64,000 nt of DNA from Smallanthus sonchifolius (Eukaryota > Streptophyta > Magnoliopsida > Asterales > Asteraceae): contig CM042023.1 in the NCBI GenBank assembly GCA_023525975.1, positions 15,673,501-15,737,500 of the forward strand, read 5' to 3'. This document shows positions 10,901 to 21,647 of this stretch, in pieces. The notes beneath the pieces are model-generated. The model was not told where the DNA came from, searched no databases, and worked only from the letters and a program-made list of their open reading frames with translations. Each line of letters begins with the position of its first letter. The stretch's first letter is position 1. The translations under genes and the position numbers were made by a program.

Positions 10901-12632
10901 AACGGTTTTTAAGTTCTAGTCAAATGATATTAAATAATTTTAGCAAATACATTTGTTAAGCATTTATTATTTGTGAGAGGTTTAAAATCTTAAATTATAA
11001 TTAAACTTTAGGTGGGAAAACCATTTTACAAAAACATTTATTTATTAGGGAGTATAGATTAGTATTTTTCTTTAATTAGTTATATTTTGAATTCTTATTA
11101 TATATTCTTATTTAATATAATTATTATTCTTCTTTAATAATATATTTATAATATCATTATTATTTAATAAGATATAGGTACATTTATTAGGAGAGAGTGA
11201 CAAGAAAACCAATATAAGAAGGCATGAGGGAGTGACATGTGAAATCCAAAACCTTTATTTATTAGTATGTATAGACTAATAAAATAATACCATAAATGGT
11301 TTATAATAATTAGATTAGTCAATCTGGAATTGTCGTGCCGGTTTTTGTGATCTGCCTAGGAAGGATGTATGATGAATCAGCAAAAACGTGTGTGGGCCAG
11401 TCGAATAGTAAGTGGAATAGGATAAGATCTTATGTTATTAAACTATTTATTTTTTTATTCACTTTTTTTTTCTAAAAGAAATTTGACTCCAAGAAATAAG
11501 ATGTTACCGTATAGAACAACACAAAAAATCATTCAAATATCCATATTTTAAGGCATATCTTCACAATTAAATGTGTGTAAAATAACAAATTAAGTAAATT
11601 TATATTTACATTTAAAAGTATGAAAAACTCAATAAATCTCATGTTTATACATCCACGCTTTTTATGTGTGAGATAATTTGTTACTAAGTGTGACACATAA
11701 CATACACATTTATAACGCGGTTTTACTCTTATTATTTGTACACGCTTATAAATGTGAACGTTTTGCAAGACAAATTTTTTATCGGTACGCAATTGCCTAA
11801 CGAGTGGAGATTTAACATATACGTTTGTAACAGAAACACGAGTGAAATGTTTGGTGCGTTAAATGAATTAACAGTTGGGTTACTAACCGTTAGGATCTGC
11901 AGATAGATTCGCCATCACGAGCAATACCAACCATGACCATAAACAAGAAATTAATTAGTAGACATTACAAAAATCATAATTTTAAATATTCATATTTTTA
12001 AAATAAAAGACATCATAACTAATGCTATCCCTAAACACATTCATCATGTGAAATATTTAAACAATAAAACAACTTTTTATGTGTTGTCACATCATGCAGT
12101 CACCAAAGCCCTTTCGCGTGGTGGTATCAAGTTGTGTAAGTTATTCTATCTTTCAGGTTCAGGTCACGTGGTGGATAAAAGTGTAGATTTAAGGATAGAA
12201 TTAGTCGAAAATTTTTTTACCGTTCATCCAGTTGTTCTCCGGTTGAAAATGAAAACTGGTTCTTTGCCAATCCAACATGTTGGAGCTCCATGGATATGAG
12301 TTTTCGGCACCTAAAAAGGGACGGAAAGATTTTTCCGACACGCCTTTATCGACCCCGCGGGACAACGGAGTTGTAATCGCGGGTGTCACCGCCATCGAAG
12401 GTGCGGCATTGGTGCTTAAGTCCTTAGGAAGTACATGTTCGTTTCCGGCGAAAAGAGCCACTAGAAACGTGACAGACAGAAACGCACACACAAAAAAGAT
12501 GGTTGCCTTTTTGGGGTGGAGGCCGGTGGTGGGCTCATCGCCGGCGGGTTGTTCACCGTCGGACAATGGGGCGTAGGAGTAGGGAAGGGAAGAGATGGCA
12601 TTTGGGTTTTCAAGATCTGAGGAAGAAGCCAT
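7972..12632 (-). CDS. Vacuolar-type beta-fructofuranosidase (GH32): acid invertase or sucrose fructosyltransferase
   Basis: Five exons, spliced by reading GT/AG borders: 12632-12221, 11896-11888, 10204-9348, 8716-8319 and 8236-7972. They give one open frame of 646 codons, the usual length for the family. Residues about 43-65 form a membrane segment after an acidic tail with a PYSYAPL motif, as in vacuolar invertases sorted as membrane-anchored precursors. The catalytic set is complete: WMNDPNG with nucleophile D138, FRDP with D262, and WECVDF with acid/base E316. The C-terminal half is the GH32 beta-sandwich. Invertases split sucrose; close relatives in fructan-forming plants transfer fructose to sucrose instead. 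The intact WMNDPNG favours invertase, but Asteraceae 1-SST enzymes are near identical in these motifs, so activity cannot be decided here. It looks functional, with no internal stops. Confidence 0.95.
8765..9303. repeat. CACTA-like GTCGGAAA repeat block in intron 3 of the GH32 gene
   Basis: Intron 3 (8717-9347) is mostly filled with a degenerate unit of about 100 bp: tttttgtcggaaagtcgtcgg, then aacggccgttctgacaattt, then an A/T tail. Four to five copies start near 8790, 8890, 8985, 9090 and 9165. The right edge read on the minus strand, CATTACTAGAAAGTAGGC, differs at one base from the CACTACTAGAAA terminus of many plant CACTA elements, whose subterminal repeats have the same GTCGGAAA words. 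The left terminus was not found. Confidence 0.65.
10586..11275 (-). mobile_element. Helitron-like element in intron 2 of the GH32 gene
   Basis: On the minus strand it starts TCTATACATACTAATAAATA and ends in a hairpin, CCGTGTAATACACGG (10598-10612), followed by a short spacer and CTAG before T. This is the Helitron 3' signature. The 5' half resembles the copies at 15.0 and 48.0-48.4 kb (ataataaataaa, then a cacatgtca-like word). Length 690 bp, no coding sequence. The base before the 5' TC is G rather than A. Confidence 0.75.
11888..11896 (-). other. 9-nt mini-exon (exon 2) of the GH32 gene
   Basis: Minus-strand ATCCTAACG flanked by GCAG and GTTA. Together with the last G of exon 1 and the first GT of exon 3 it encodes DPNG of the WMNDPNG motif, including the nucleophile Asp. 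Nearly all plant invertase-type genes have this mini-exon, and without it the frame is lost. Confidence 0.95.
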
Positions 12633-12670
12633 GTTTGTGATCGTGGATTGGAGAAAAGGCTGGCGATGGT

Positions 12671-12678
12671 ATTTATAA
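12671..12678 (-). promoter_or_regulatory. TATA box of the GH32 gene
   Basis: TATAAAT on the minus strand lies about 40 nt before the ATG at 12632. Transcription starting about 30 nt downstream would leave a very short leader. Confidence 0.6.
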
Positions 12679-13030
12679 CGGAAATTTTCGTGATCAGGAG
12701 AGAGAAGGATTTAAAATTATTGGTGCTTACGTGGAAATTGATGTTTACACGTGGCCATCCTCAAGTGGTGAGAAAATAGGGTGTTGTTTTTTGAAGTTCT
12801 GTTAGTATAACATTGTTTTGTTTCCAGATTATTATATATGTTAAAGGAAAATGAAAGAAAATGGGTAAAAAAAAACTAAAAAGTGAGAATAAAATAAGAA
12901 AATAGACTTTTTTTAGGAAATTAATTAGAAACGACTTTTGGTTATTTTTCTCTTTTAGACTTCTTTTGTAAATATAGGATGATTTTGAACGAAAATTTTA
13001 TAAACTTTTTACATTTTAAATTAATTTTTT

Positions 13031-13137
13031 TAAAAGTTTTTTGAATAATTTTAAGTTGTAAAAGGCTGCTCTTAACTATAAAAAAAGTTTTTTGAATAAT
13101 TTTAAGTTGTAAAAGGCTAGCTCTTAACTATAAAAAA
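13031..13137. repeat. Tandem duplication of ~53 bp
   Basis: Two adjacent copies of a unit containing ttttttgaataattttaag and ending cttaactataaa. They differ by a one-base insertion. Confidence 0.85.
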
Positions 13138-13192
13138 AATCTACAACATACAAATGAAGAGTATAGTCATAAAATTATCGGTCATAGTAAAT

Positions 13193-13460
13193 AGTTGTAG
13201 ACGGAATATGATTACTAGTTTTATAATTAGTACAAATATATGGTTTGTTATGCACAAATTAAATTAAAAGCTTTAAGTTCTTATGTGAAAATTTTCATCT
13301 TTAGATTTAAGATTATTATTTTCATATATGTGATATTGTTGTAAACATGAGAAATCAATATTTTGCTTAAACACGTTTTCTTTAGTTATTATGTCTTGAT
13401 CATAACAAACCATATATTTGTACTAATTATAAAACTAGTAATCATATTCCGTCTACAACT
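13193..13460. repeat. Inverted repeat with 60-bp perfect arms
   Basis: Positions 13193-13252 and 13401-13460 are exact reverse complements over 60 bp, separated by 148 bp. It may be a foldback MITE or a recent inverted duplication. No target duplication was recognised. It lies about 560 bp upstream of the GH32 start codon. Confidence 0.9.
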
Positions 13461-13745
13461 CATAATTAATATTTAAATATAGCTCGTATTAATCTAGATA
13501 TATAGAGATATAAAGATAAGTTTTGGATAAATATAATATATATGTTGATATACAACACGCATTTTTTTTAATTATAGAAAAATATTAAACTCGGGTGTGA
13601 TTATATATACTTGTTACTCGGGTAAGCCATCAAATACCATCATTTGTATTAATTTCAATTTATAGTAAACTAAAAAAAACGTAAATAGTTTAGGAAACCA
13701 TCATAAAATAGCAGATGCCCTCATTGATACCGTCGAATCCTTAAC

Positions 13746-13842
<97 letters not shown>

Positions 13843-14610
13843 ACACCAAATTTTATAAGAAAACCAAAATATGTAAAAAAAAAGTTAGTGTGTTACCGGT
13901 AAGAAATTAAATACTATAAAAATGAGAGTTTTATGTAATTTATAGTTTTAAAGATAACTTCAAATAAAATAAATGAAACATCCTAAAATCTCACCAAATC
14001 GATGTTGTACGATGATGAAACTTGTAATGGGACGAAAAGATGGTTTAGGAACACTTAGATTTTGAGAAAAAATTTGCAGAGGGAAAAGTGTCAGTTTGAA
14101 TGTGATGAAAGACTCAGAAATTTTCTAAGTCCTATATTTATACCCCACACCAAAAGGCCGTGCGTACTTAACTCGTTCGTACTTACAAGTGCCCAAGAAT
14201 TAACTCTTGCGTACTTACAAGTGCGCAAGACGTGGTTCGATGATAGAGGAAAATCTTGTTAGAATACTAAGAGCATCTGGTATATTTGTAATCACGCACC
14301 CGTGATCATACTTGTCATCAAAATCATGTCGTGATTGTAGAGGGAACACCGCCCCTTGTCGCGTGAAGGGGGGGCGTGATAATGAGCCGTGATTTTTTTC
14401 ACGGGAAACTTCAAGGCATGCATGACTCAATTCCTGTCAATATTCCTTAATTTGGCCTTTCCCATTCAAACTTCCATAAAAAGCTACTTTGCATACTGCT
14501 TCAATTCTACTTTGATTTTTTATACATCAATTTTCTTCTCAAATTTTACATTATCTTTTTAAACATTTTTTTTTGAAAGCCAGACTTGAACCAATGAAAA
14601 GAAAATCAAA
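13461..14610. other. Spacer with (TA)n tract, no gene recognised
   Basis: A TA microsatellite occupies about 13748-13838. A word of the type gcgtacttacaagtgc is repeated near 14161, 14180 and 14207. The frames are short and without recognisable domains. Confidence 0.5.
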
Positions 14611-14618
14611 TTTTGAAT

Positions 14619-14722
14619 TATGTCGTAACGGTATATTCAGAACTTTATAAATAAAAATGTCGTAACGGTATATTCAGAACTTTATAAATAAAAATGTTGT
14701 AACGGTATATTCAGAACTTTAG
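14619..14722. repeat. 38-bp tandem repeat, ~2.7 copies
   Basis: The unit gtcgtaacggtatattcag plus actttataaataaaaat is repeated at about 14622, 14660 and 14698. Confidence 0.85.
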
Positions 14723-14819
14723 TAATTTGAATTATTTAATTTTAATTATTAATGAAATATTATTTAGGTTTCATTTTATTATGTTTTATTTTATTTAAAT
14801 GAAAATAAAAAAAACATTG

Positions 14820-14962
14820 AATTATCATACCACCACAATCACTTGGGTATACCCATTGTCAAGTGATGGATGGTATGATAATGAAGGGTGTGACGTGGCG
14901 TCACGTGGCGGTCACTTTATTATCACACCACACCCCTATCACTTGGGTATACCCCTTGCTCT
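14820..14962. repeat. Direct repeat around CACTTGGGTATACCC
   Basis: A segment containing tatcacaccac and tcacttgggtatacccc occurs near 14825 and 14930, with gtgacgtggcgtcacgtggc between. It is probably a small DNA-transposon remnant; no target duplication was read. Confidence 0.45.
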
Positions 14963-15031
14963 AAGGTTTGAGAATGTTATAGGTTCAAGTCCCACTCTCA
15001 TACGAATAAAAAAATTTGTCTTTCAAAAAAA

Positions 15032-15459
15032 TCTATATTATATAATAAATAAAGGTTTTTATGCCACGTGTCTCCGTATTCATTCTCATCATATTTTTTC
15101 CGCCTCTTTTTCTTATTAAATACACATATATCTTCTAATAATAATATAATTAAAAAAATTACTAATTATACTAACAAAACACATTTATTTTAAATTATCC
15201 TTTATTATAAGAAACTTTAAAATCTAATTATGTAACTTTTATTTTCAATTAAATAGTAATGAAAGTCAAATTACAATAAATAGTAATTAACGTATTTTCG
15301 AAACTCAATTATATATAAATTTTTACATATTTTAAATTTTGTTTTCTATCCTTAGTATATGTAATATATTTTTATACCTACAAAATATATTTATAAAGAT
15401 TTAAGAATTTTATATAGTAATATTTTTCACCCCGTATATAAACACGGGTTCTAAACTAG
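15032..15459 (+). mobile_element. Small Helitron-like element
   Basis: It starts TCTATATTATATAATAAATA after an A. It ends with the hairpin CCCGTATATAAACACGGG (15431-15448), then ttctaaaCTAG before a T. A 5' TC, a 3' hairpin plus CTAG and insertion between A and T are the Helitron hallmarks. Length 428 bp, non-coding. Confidence 0.8.
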
Positions 15460-15600
15460 TATATATACACGTCTAACAAGACTTTTTCAAATTCCAACTT
15501 TAACATCTCCAATAGCTGACAGAAACTAGAAAGTAAAGGTAAAGTAATTAAATTGAAAAAAAAAGTACTTTTTTAAGTGATAGATAAATATACTTTTATA

Positions 15601-15906
15601 TTTTTTTTAACGACGAACATTGAATTTGTGATGTCGCACCCCCGTCACATGGGAGAGCCTCGTTCAACTCCGGCCAATATGTTGTTTTAACCGGGCCCAC
15701 TTAGCGTCAGAGTTGGAGAGCATCCAAGGAAAAATCTCACCCAATACGGCTCCTTCCGGGCTTGAGGGAGAGCCGAGGCTCGAACACTGGATCGGCGTGG
15801 GTAAAACCCAGGTGAATCAGCCTAAGAGCTATGCCTCATTTGCATGCCGCAGAAACTAATGGGGAGGACAGAGATTGAACCTGGGTCACAAGGAACTCCA
15901 TGCCGC
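15601..15906 (-). mobile_element. SINE-like retroposon with 17-bp target duplication
   Basis: The element is flanked by identical 17-mers, ATAAATATACTTTTATA, at 15584-15600 and 15907-15923. Read on the minus strand it has a tRNA-like B box (GGTTCAATCTC) near its 5' end, GC-rich body and an A-rich tail. Length 306 bp. Confidence 0.85.
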
Positions 15907-15923
15907 ATAAATATACTTTTATA

Positions 15924-16518
15924 TAATTTATGTTTTTAAGTGTTTATTGATATTGGAGGCAAAAAAAATCAAATTTCCTTTTATAAAATATTTATATATA
16001 ATGAATACGTGAAATATAAGCAACCGTTATGGAATATGATCTAATAACTGGATATGTGGTCTACACTTTTCTTCTATAAATTATAGTAATAATTGTGTTT
16101 GTGTACGTGGACATTATTTTAAGGAACCAAAGGAAGCTATCACATGTATGCAATAATTTAAAATTTGCATTATTGTACTAAAATAATTTCATTATTGAAG
16201 TTGATTTCAAAATCCACGTAGGTGTACTAATAATTTATCAAACATACGACCCTTCTAAAAATTTGCAACAAGACATATGAGATTTTTTATAAAGATTTAA
16301 TTACCAGATTAGTTATTCCACGTCAGGTTCATGAGTTTTTTAGGTTGTTAAAAGTTACTATTTAAGATTCTTGTCACTTAATACTTGCTTTTAAAATTAT
16401 TTAAAAACAAACTGATTTAGAATATTAAATACCAAAAGTTTAAATTAAAAACTGATCCATAGCAGAGGATTTCAAGAGTTTCAAGCACCTTCATTCACAT
16501 CAACTCCAACCCATTGCA
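15924..16518. other. AT-rich spacer
   Basis: No gene or element was recognised. The last five bases (TTGCA) should be the target duplication of the adjacent LTR. Confidence 0.4.
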
Positions 16519-16956
16519 TGTAACACACGGATTTTTCAAAACAATTTAATCTTTTTAACACACGCGGAAAATAGGTCTCATTAACACCCTTGACAAAACA
16601 ATTCTATGTTGTTTAAACAAAAAGACATTCAACTACACATAATCTTTTGTTTAAGAAAGTAAACCAAACATTTGAAAACAACAACATGGTTAACAACTAG
16701 TGACATCCCAAAACAAGTTCACCAATTCCTCCCAATGAGGTTTAATCCCTACAGTCCAACACAACAATCGTCAAAAGAGAACGTGAGAATCCAATCCGAA
16801 ACGAAAAATGACCCGAGACTTACATCGAAGCTTTACCTACAAGAAAACACCCACATTTCACAATTAGTAATGATATACAACCCCCAAATGAGCCCCCAAG
16901 CTCTTACAACAATAACGGAGCCCAAACAACAAATTTTTACTATGGCAGTAAATAGG

Positions 16957-17037
16957 GCCGTAAACAGGCTACTTTGGGCGTAAAATACTCCGGGGCGGCG
17001 TAAATTACTCCAGCCCGTCGTAAATTACTCCGGTCCA
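16957..17037. repeat. Block of CGTAAATTACTCC words
   Basis: Four spaced words of the type ggcgtaaattactcc lie in the E LTR. Related words (ggcgtaaattacgcc) form a block near 51.7 kb. Confidence 0.7.
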
Positions 17038-17227
17038 AAATCAGCCAAATGGTTTTGCAAATCTTCAGCCTTTTCCAACCCACCGATCGACCCATTTGCT
17101 TCTTTGTGCAAGTAAACGACTATAAACATGTATTTAAAACACCATACAAGTCATATCCCATCTACTAACATCAATTTGTTAGTTTTAGATACGACAAACA
17201 CGAGAACCACCTCTCGTTTTCCACCCA

Positions 17228-17504
17228 TGGAGCATTAACTCCAAGACCACCCGCCCTTTTTGCACTTTTGTGCAGTGAACAACTTTGACTTGTAACCTTT
17301 ACTATTATACAAGCTATTTACCACTCGCCCATCATCAATTAATTAATTTAACGACTACCAAATACGAGTATCACCCTCTTTTACATCCATGGAGTATTTG
17401 ACTCCAAGAATTCACTCGTGAAGTATTTGACTTCACAATCACCCGTGAAGTATTTGACTTCACGTACACCCATGGAATACTTGATTCCAAGTCACCAATG
17501 AAGT
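17228..17504. repeat. Array of hairpin words with covarying arms
   Basis: Words: 17228 TGGAG-cattaa-CTCCA, 17390 TGGAG-tatttga-CTCCA, 17419 and 17446 TGAAG-tatttga-CTTCA, 17473 TGGAA-tacttga-TTCCA. The sixth starts at 17499, TGAAG-tgttaaa-CTTCA, and is split by the solo LTR, continuing at 19543. Spacing of the last five is 26-29 bp. Each arm change is matched on the other side. Confidence 0.85.
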
Positions 17505-19537
17505 TGTTAGGCCCAAAACCCGGGAGGCCTCATGCGTTGGATTTATTCATTCACAAACAGTTCTTACACTTGAATATCAAATAACACAGCGGAAAATTTC
17601 TAACGTCAACATAGCCAAACATGCGGAAGCGTAACATTGTCAGACATGCGAAAGCGTAACCATTGTCTAAAACATTCATAACGTAACGGGATGCCAGTCA
17701 TCATATCAGTCGGGTAACTCTTCATCGCTTGCCAAGCATCACCGTTCAACTTCCATACCTGCCTTAACCTGAATGTGCATACTAAAAGTCAGCTACGCTG
17801 GTGAGTTCTAGCTTTACATAAAACCTTAACATAAACATTTTGCCAAAAAACATAACATACATTTATTTAATAAAAGCGTACGTAAAACATGCAATAACTT
17901 AACCTCATCAAAACATCGTAACATAGCATCATAACATAAGGCAACATGAACCGAATCTGCACCTTCTCGTAACCGTGAATCCCATACATCGCATACCAGC
18001 GGATGAACTTAAGGCTCGTTACCTCTAAGTCATCCGTCACCAGGTCTCCTAAGGCTCGTACCTCTAGGTGGACCAAACATATGTCTCCTAAGGCTCGTTA
18101 CCTCTAGGAAGACAAAACATAACATAGGCACTATTTCCCCGCAAGGAATAGTACCTTCCATCAGGATCCCGGTAATCCCGTGGTGACCGTCGTCACCCCT
18201 TTATCCACCCAGTTGTACAACCGTTAGCCAGCCACAAAGGCCCCCCGTAAGGGTAAGGCCAATACATACATACATACATACCCTAGCTCCCGTAGGAACT
18301 CATGGCAGATTCGTTCATTCGTGACTTTCATAAAACCTTTACCTCATCTTAGTTAAAGCATTCATACATTTTATTAAACAAAAACATCATTTTATTCGTA
18401 AACCTTTCGTAAACTTCATTTGGCAAAACATTTTATAAACATCATCCTTCGTAAACATCATTTCATAAATGTCATTTCGTAAACATCGTTTCGTAAAACA
18501 TCATTTCGTAAAACATCATTTCGTATGTATGCACACCAGCCCAAAAAACATTAATTAAAACATTTAAAGAAGGGTTTCTAGAACTCACCTGAGATAAACA
18601 GGGTCAAAGGTATGTAAAGGATCTTCTAACCTATACGTACACAACCTAGCCTTAGCTTTACACACAACTATTACATTTTACTTCTACATGTCAAGAACTT
18701 AGGGATACACGGTTTCTTCCCCGTGAAATTAGGGGTTCGTGGTTCAAAGGGAAATTATCGGCCGTGAACTTCACCCCAAACCGTGAACTTCACCCACCTG
18801 CAAACTTCACTTAACCGTTAACTTCACTCAAACCGTGAACTTCACCCAAACTGTGACCTTCATCCAAACCGCAAACTTCACTTAACCGTGAACTTCCCAA
18901 ACCGCAAACTTCCCAACCGTGAACTTCCCAAACCGTAAACTTCCCAAACCGCAAACTTCCCAAACCATGAACTTCTCAAACTGAAAACTTCCCAAACGTG
19001 AACTTCGTCCCAACCGCAAACTTCACCCAAACCGTGAACTTCATCCAAAGCCTTGGACTCAGATCTGGATCGACGGATTCCTCAAGTTTGAAACTTTTTG
19101 CATTCAAAAGGTGTATTTTCCCCTCGTGATTCCAGACCTATAAACCTTTTCTCATTTGTTCTATAAAAACTCATCTTTTTTACGAAAATACCTGAAAACC
19201 CAAAAAGAACAAAAAACTCAGATTTGGTTTGGGTCGTTACCTGTTTTCGAGATTCTGAATCGGAGATCTTGCTCACAAGCTCAGTAGTAACACGCTCCTT
19301 CAATCTCGGGTCGATCCTTCACTTTCTCTCTCTACGATTTCTCTCTCTAGATTCTTGCAAATAAGAGAAATGAAGGTGACTTGGGCTATTTATAGGGAGG
19401 CTCCTCCCCTTGTGCGCAACCCACAAGCTCGCCGGCCCATCCGGCCCGGCCCGGCCCGTCACGCCGCGTTCATTTATTATTTCCGTCTCATGTTCACCCA
19501 TTATTATAACTCGTCGTCTTATTTTTGGGATGTTACA
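17505..19537 (-). mobile_element. Solo gypsy LTR (type B), 2033 bp
   Basis: It begins TGTTAGGCCC and ends GATGTTACA, flanked by the 5-bp target duplication GAAGT (17500-17504 and 19538-19542). A minus-strand TATA (CCCTATAAATAG) lies near 19395, so transcription runs leftward. The CT-rich area at 19320-19350 would be the leader. No internal region is present, so two LTRs have recombined to one. Confidence 0.92.
18720..19050. repeat. Block of AACCGTGAACTTC words
   Basis: About twenty degenerate copies of aaccgtgaacttcaccc, some with gcaaac in place of gtgaac. The core GTGAACTTCAC is self-complementary. It lies in the transcribed part of the B LTR, a few hundred bases after its TATA. Confidence 0.9.
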
Positions 19538-20460
19538 GAAGTGTTAAACTTCAAGAATCTATCAATTCCATCAATTAACCAAATCACATTTTAATTTAAC
19601 TCTTACTACATGTTAGTCAAAGTACACTAAATCACCACATTTTTCATATTAGTTGGTTCATACCACACTAAGTTAATCACACCAATTTTACCACACATAA
19701 ATAGGAATTTAACCACATAATATATTTGTATACCACTAATCACCATATCAATTACTATGTAAGTGCAAGGTACTTACATTTAGCTAGAGAAGGCCCCGGT
19801 TTGTCTTCCAAGCTAACAATTTCCACCTTTAGATCATCTAAAGGAATCACTTGTTTAGCAATAAAGTAAAAACCTTTAATAATTCAATCAATTGAGGTTT
19901 GACTCCCACCGAAGATCTTATGATCTTCACCCTCAAATAAAACTTCATTTATTTAGCTTCACGCAAGCTTTTAACCATTCCTACTCCAATCCCACCCATT
20001 TGACCCGTTAAGGTTTTCACCAAATTACCACAATTTCTTCCTATTCAAATTCCACCAAATTAATTGAGTTTTTAACATGAAGTTGTGTTTATCTAACACC
20101 ATAAACACTTATTCATGCTCAATTAATCAATCCAACACCCCAATTGCAAAACCCCCCAATTTGGGTCTCAATAACCCTAATTTTTAAAACCTCCAATTAG
20201 GTGAAATTAACATGATTTGGTTGAATCTCTAGCTTTAGTAATGCTAGACTAACACTCTTAAACAACAATTTACATGCCAACCTCCCCAAATTCAACCACC
20301 TAGGGTTCACCAACCCAAACCCACCAAGAATAAGATTTAAGGTTGATTTGAACTTGATGTTTGGAGAGGATTGGGCATACCAAAACCCTCCAATCTACCA
20401 TGTATTATTCAAGGCTTCAAGAATCAGCCCTCCCCTTTCTTGCTCTCTGGTGAAATCATA

Positions 20461-20486
20461 AACACACACACATGTGTGTGTGTGTT
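20461..20486. repeat. (CA)n/(TG)n palindrome
   Basis: A run of ca followed directly by tg units forms a perfect inverted repeat inside the E LTR. Confidence 0.9.
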
Positions 20487-20686
20487 TTGCCTGACTTTCT
20501 CAATTAACACAATTGATATTGTGTTATTTACATAACAGCCCCTCAACTTGTAAATTAAATCCCCTTGGCACCAAACTAGTTAATTCCAACAATAAAAGTA
20601 CCCCCAACTTTCATTTTATTTATATACACTCCCTACAATAAAATAAATGTATTGTAAGATAAACCTGAAAGTCGGTTCATTACAAA

Positions 20687-20700
20687 TCACTCCCCCTAAT
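20687..20700 (-). other. Polypurine tract of the E element
   Basis: Minus-strand ATTAGGGGGAGTGA ends two bases before the LTR start at 20684. The TAG in it is the pol stop codon. Confidence 0.8.
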
Positions 20701-21644
20701 TTTGGGTTTCATCCCCGAAACCCGATCCGCCAAATAGATTAGGGTAATACTTTAGCATCTCTTCCTCAGATTCCCAAGTCGTTTCTGCCCCCTTTCTAAG
20801 TTTTCACCAAACTAACACTTGGCTAATTTGCTTATTCCCTAAGCATTTCACCTTTCTATGTAGGATAGCCACCGATTCTTCCACATAATTCAACCTCTCA
20901 TCTATCTCGATATCATCAATCGGTACAAAAGTGGATTCATCTGCCAAACACTTTCGTAGATGAGACACATGAAACGTGTTATGAAGTTTACCTAATTCCA
21001 CCTGTAACTCCAAACGATACGCCACCTTGCCAACCCGTGCAATAACTTTGAAATGGCATGATAAAATGGGGACTTAACTTCCCATGTTTTCGGAACCGGA
21101 TCACCACCTTCCATGGGGAAACTTTTAACAACACAAAGTCTCCCACTTGGAATTCAATCGGCCTCGTTATTTTATCCGCATAGGACTTTTGACGGTCTTG
21201 AGCGGCTTTCAAGGGCGCTCTAATTTGGTCAATCCTTTCTGCCACACCCTCCGCCACATCTTTGCTACTAAGTTCCCGTTGGCCAATTTCACTCTAACAA
21301 ACTGGAGTTCGACACCATCTTCAGTACAACATTTCAAATGGAGGCATACCAATACTCGAATGGTAGCTATTGTTGTACGGAAATTTCACCAACGGTAAAT
21401 AGTCGTCCCAACTACCCCCAAAATCTAGCACACACGCCCGAAGCATATCCTCAAGCGTTTGAATCGTCCTCTCGCTTTGTCTATTCGTTTGTGGATGATA
21501 AGCGATGCGAAGATTTAGTCTCGTCCCTAATTCGTCATGGAATTTCTTCCAAAATCTGGAAGTAAACCGTATGTCCCGACCCGACACAATAGTAACGGGC
21601 ACACCATGACGGGACACAACTTCATTTATATAAACATCCGCCAA
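20693..21644 (-). pseudogene. Integrase core end, C-terminal domain and chromodomain of the E element
   Basis: Minus-strand frames show the end of the integrase core (SGRDIRFTSRFWKKF, then YHPQTNRQSERTIQTLEDML and MPPFEMLY), the GPY-type C-terminal region and a HVSHLRKCL block. A chromodomain end (TTWESEEEMLKYYP) lies in another frame and runs to the stop at 20693. At least two frameshifts separate the parts. Chromodomain integrases mark the chromovirus group. It lies directly before the polypurine tract, the normal end of pol. Confidence 0.85.
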
Positions 21645-21647
21645 TTT

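Larger units (their letters stand above)
16519..20684 (-). mobile_element. 3' LTR of a Tekay-like gypsy element (type E), split by a solo LTR
   Basis: Plus-strand ends are TGTAACACACGG and GGTTCATTACA. Without the insertion at 17505-19537 and its 5-bp duplication it is about 2.13 kb. The left 300 bp match 28902-29221, the stump of the other LTR of the same element. On the minus strand it follows the chromodomain stop and polypurine tract (20687-20700), which makes it the 3' LTR. It carries two word-repeat blocks. Confidence 0.85.

Noticed and set aside
14799..15119. 106-codon frame
   Set aside because: It crosses a repeat segment and the start of a Helitron; no domain and AT-driven composition.
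16672..16983. 103-codon plus-strand frame
   Set aside because: It lies inside the E LTR, opposite to the element's sense, and runs into the word block.
18720..19050. CRISPR-like array
   Set aside because: The units are degenerate and directly adjacent, without unique spacers, in an LTR of a plant genome.
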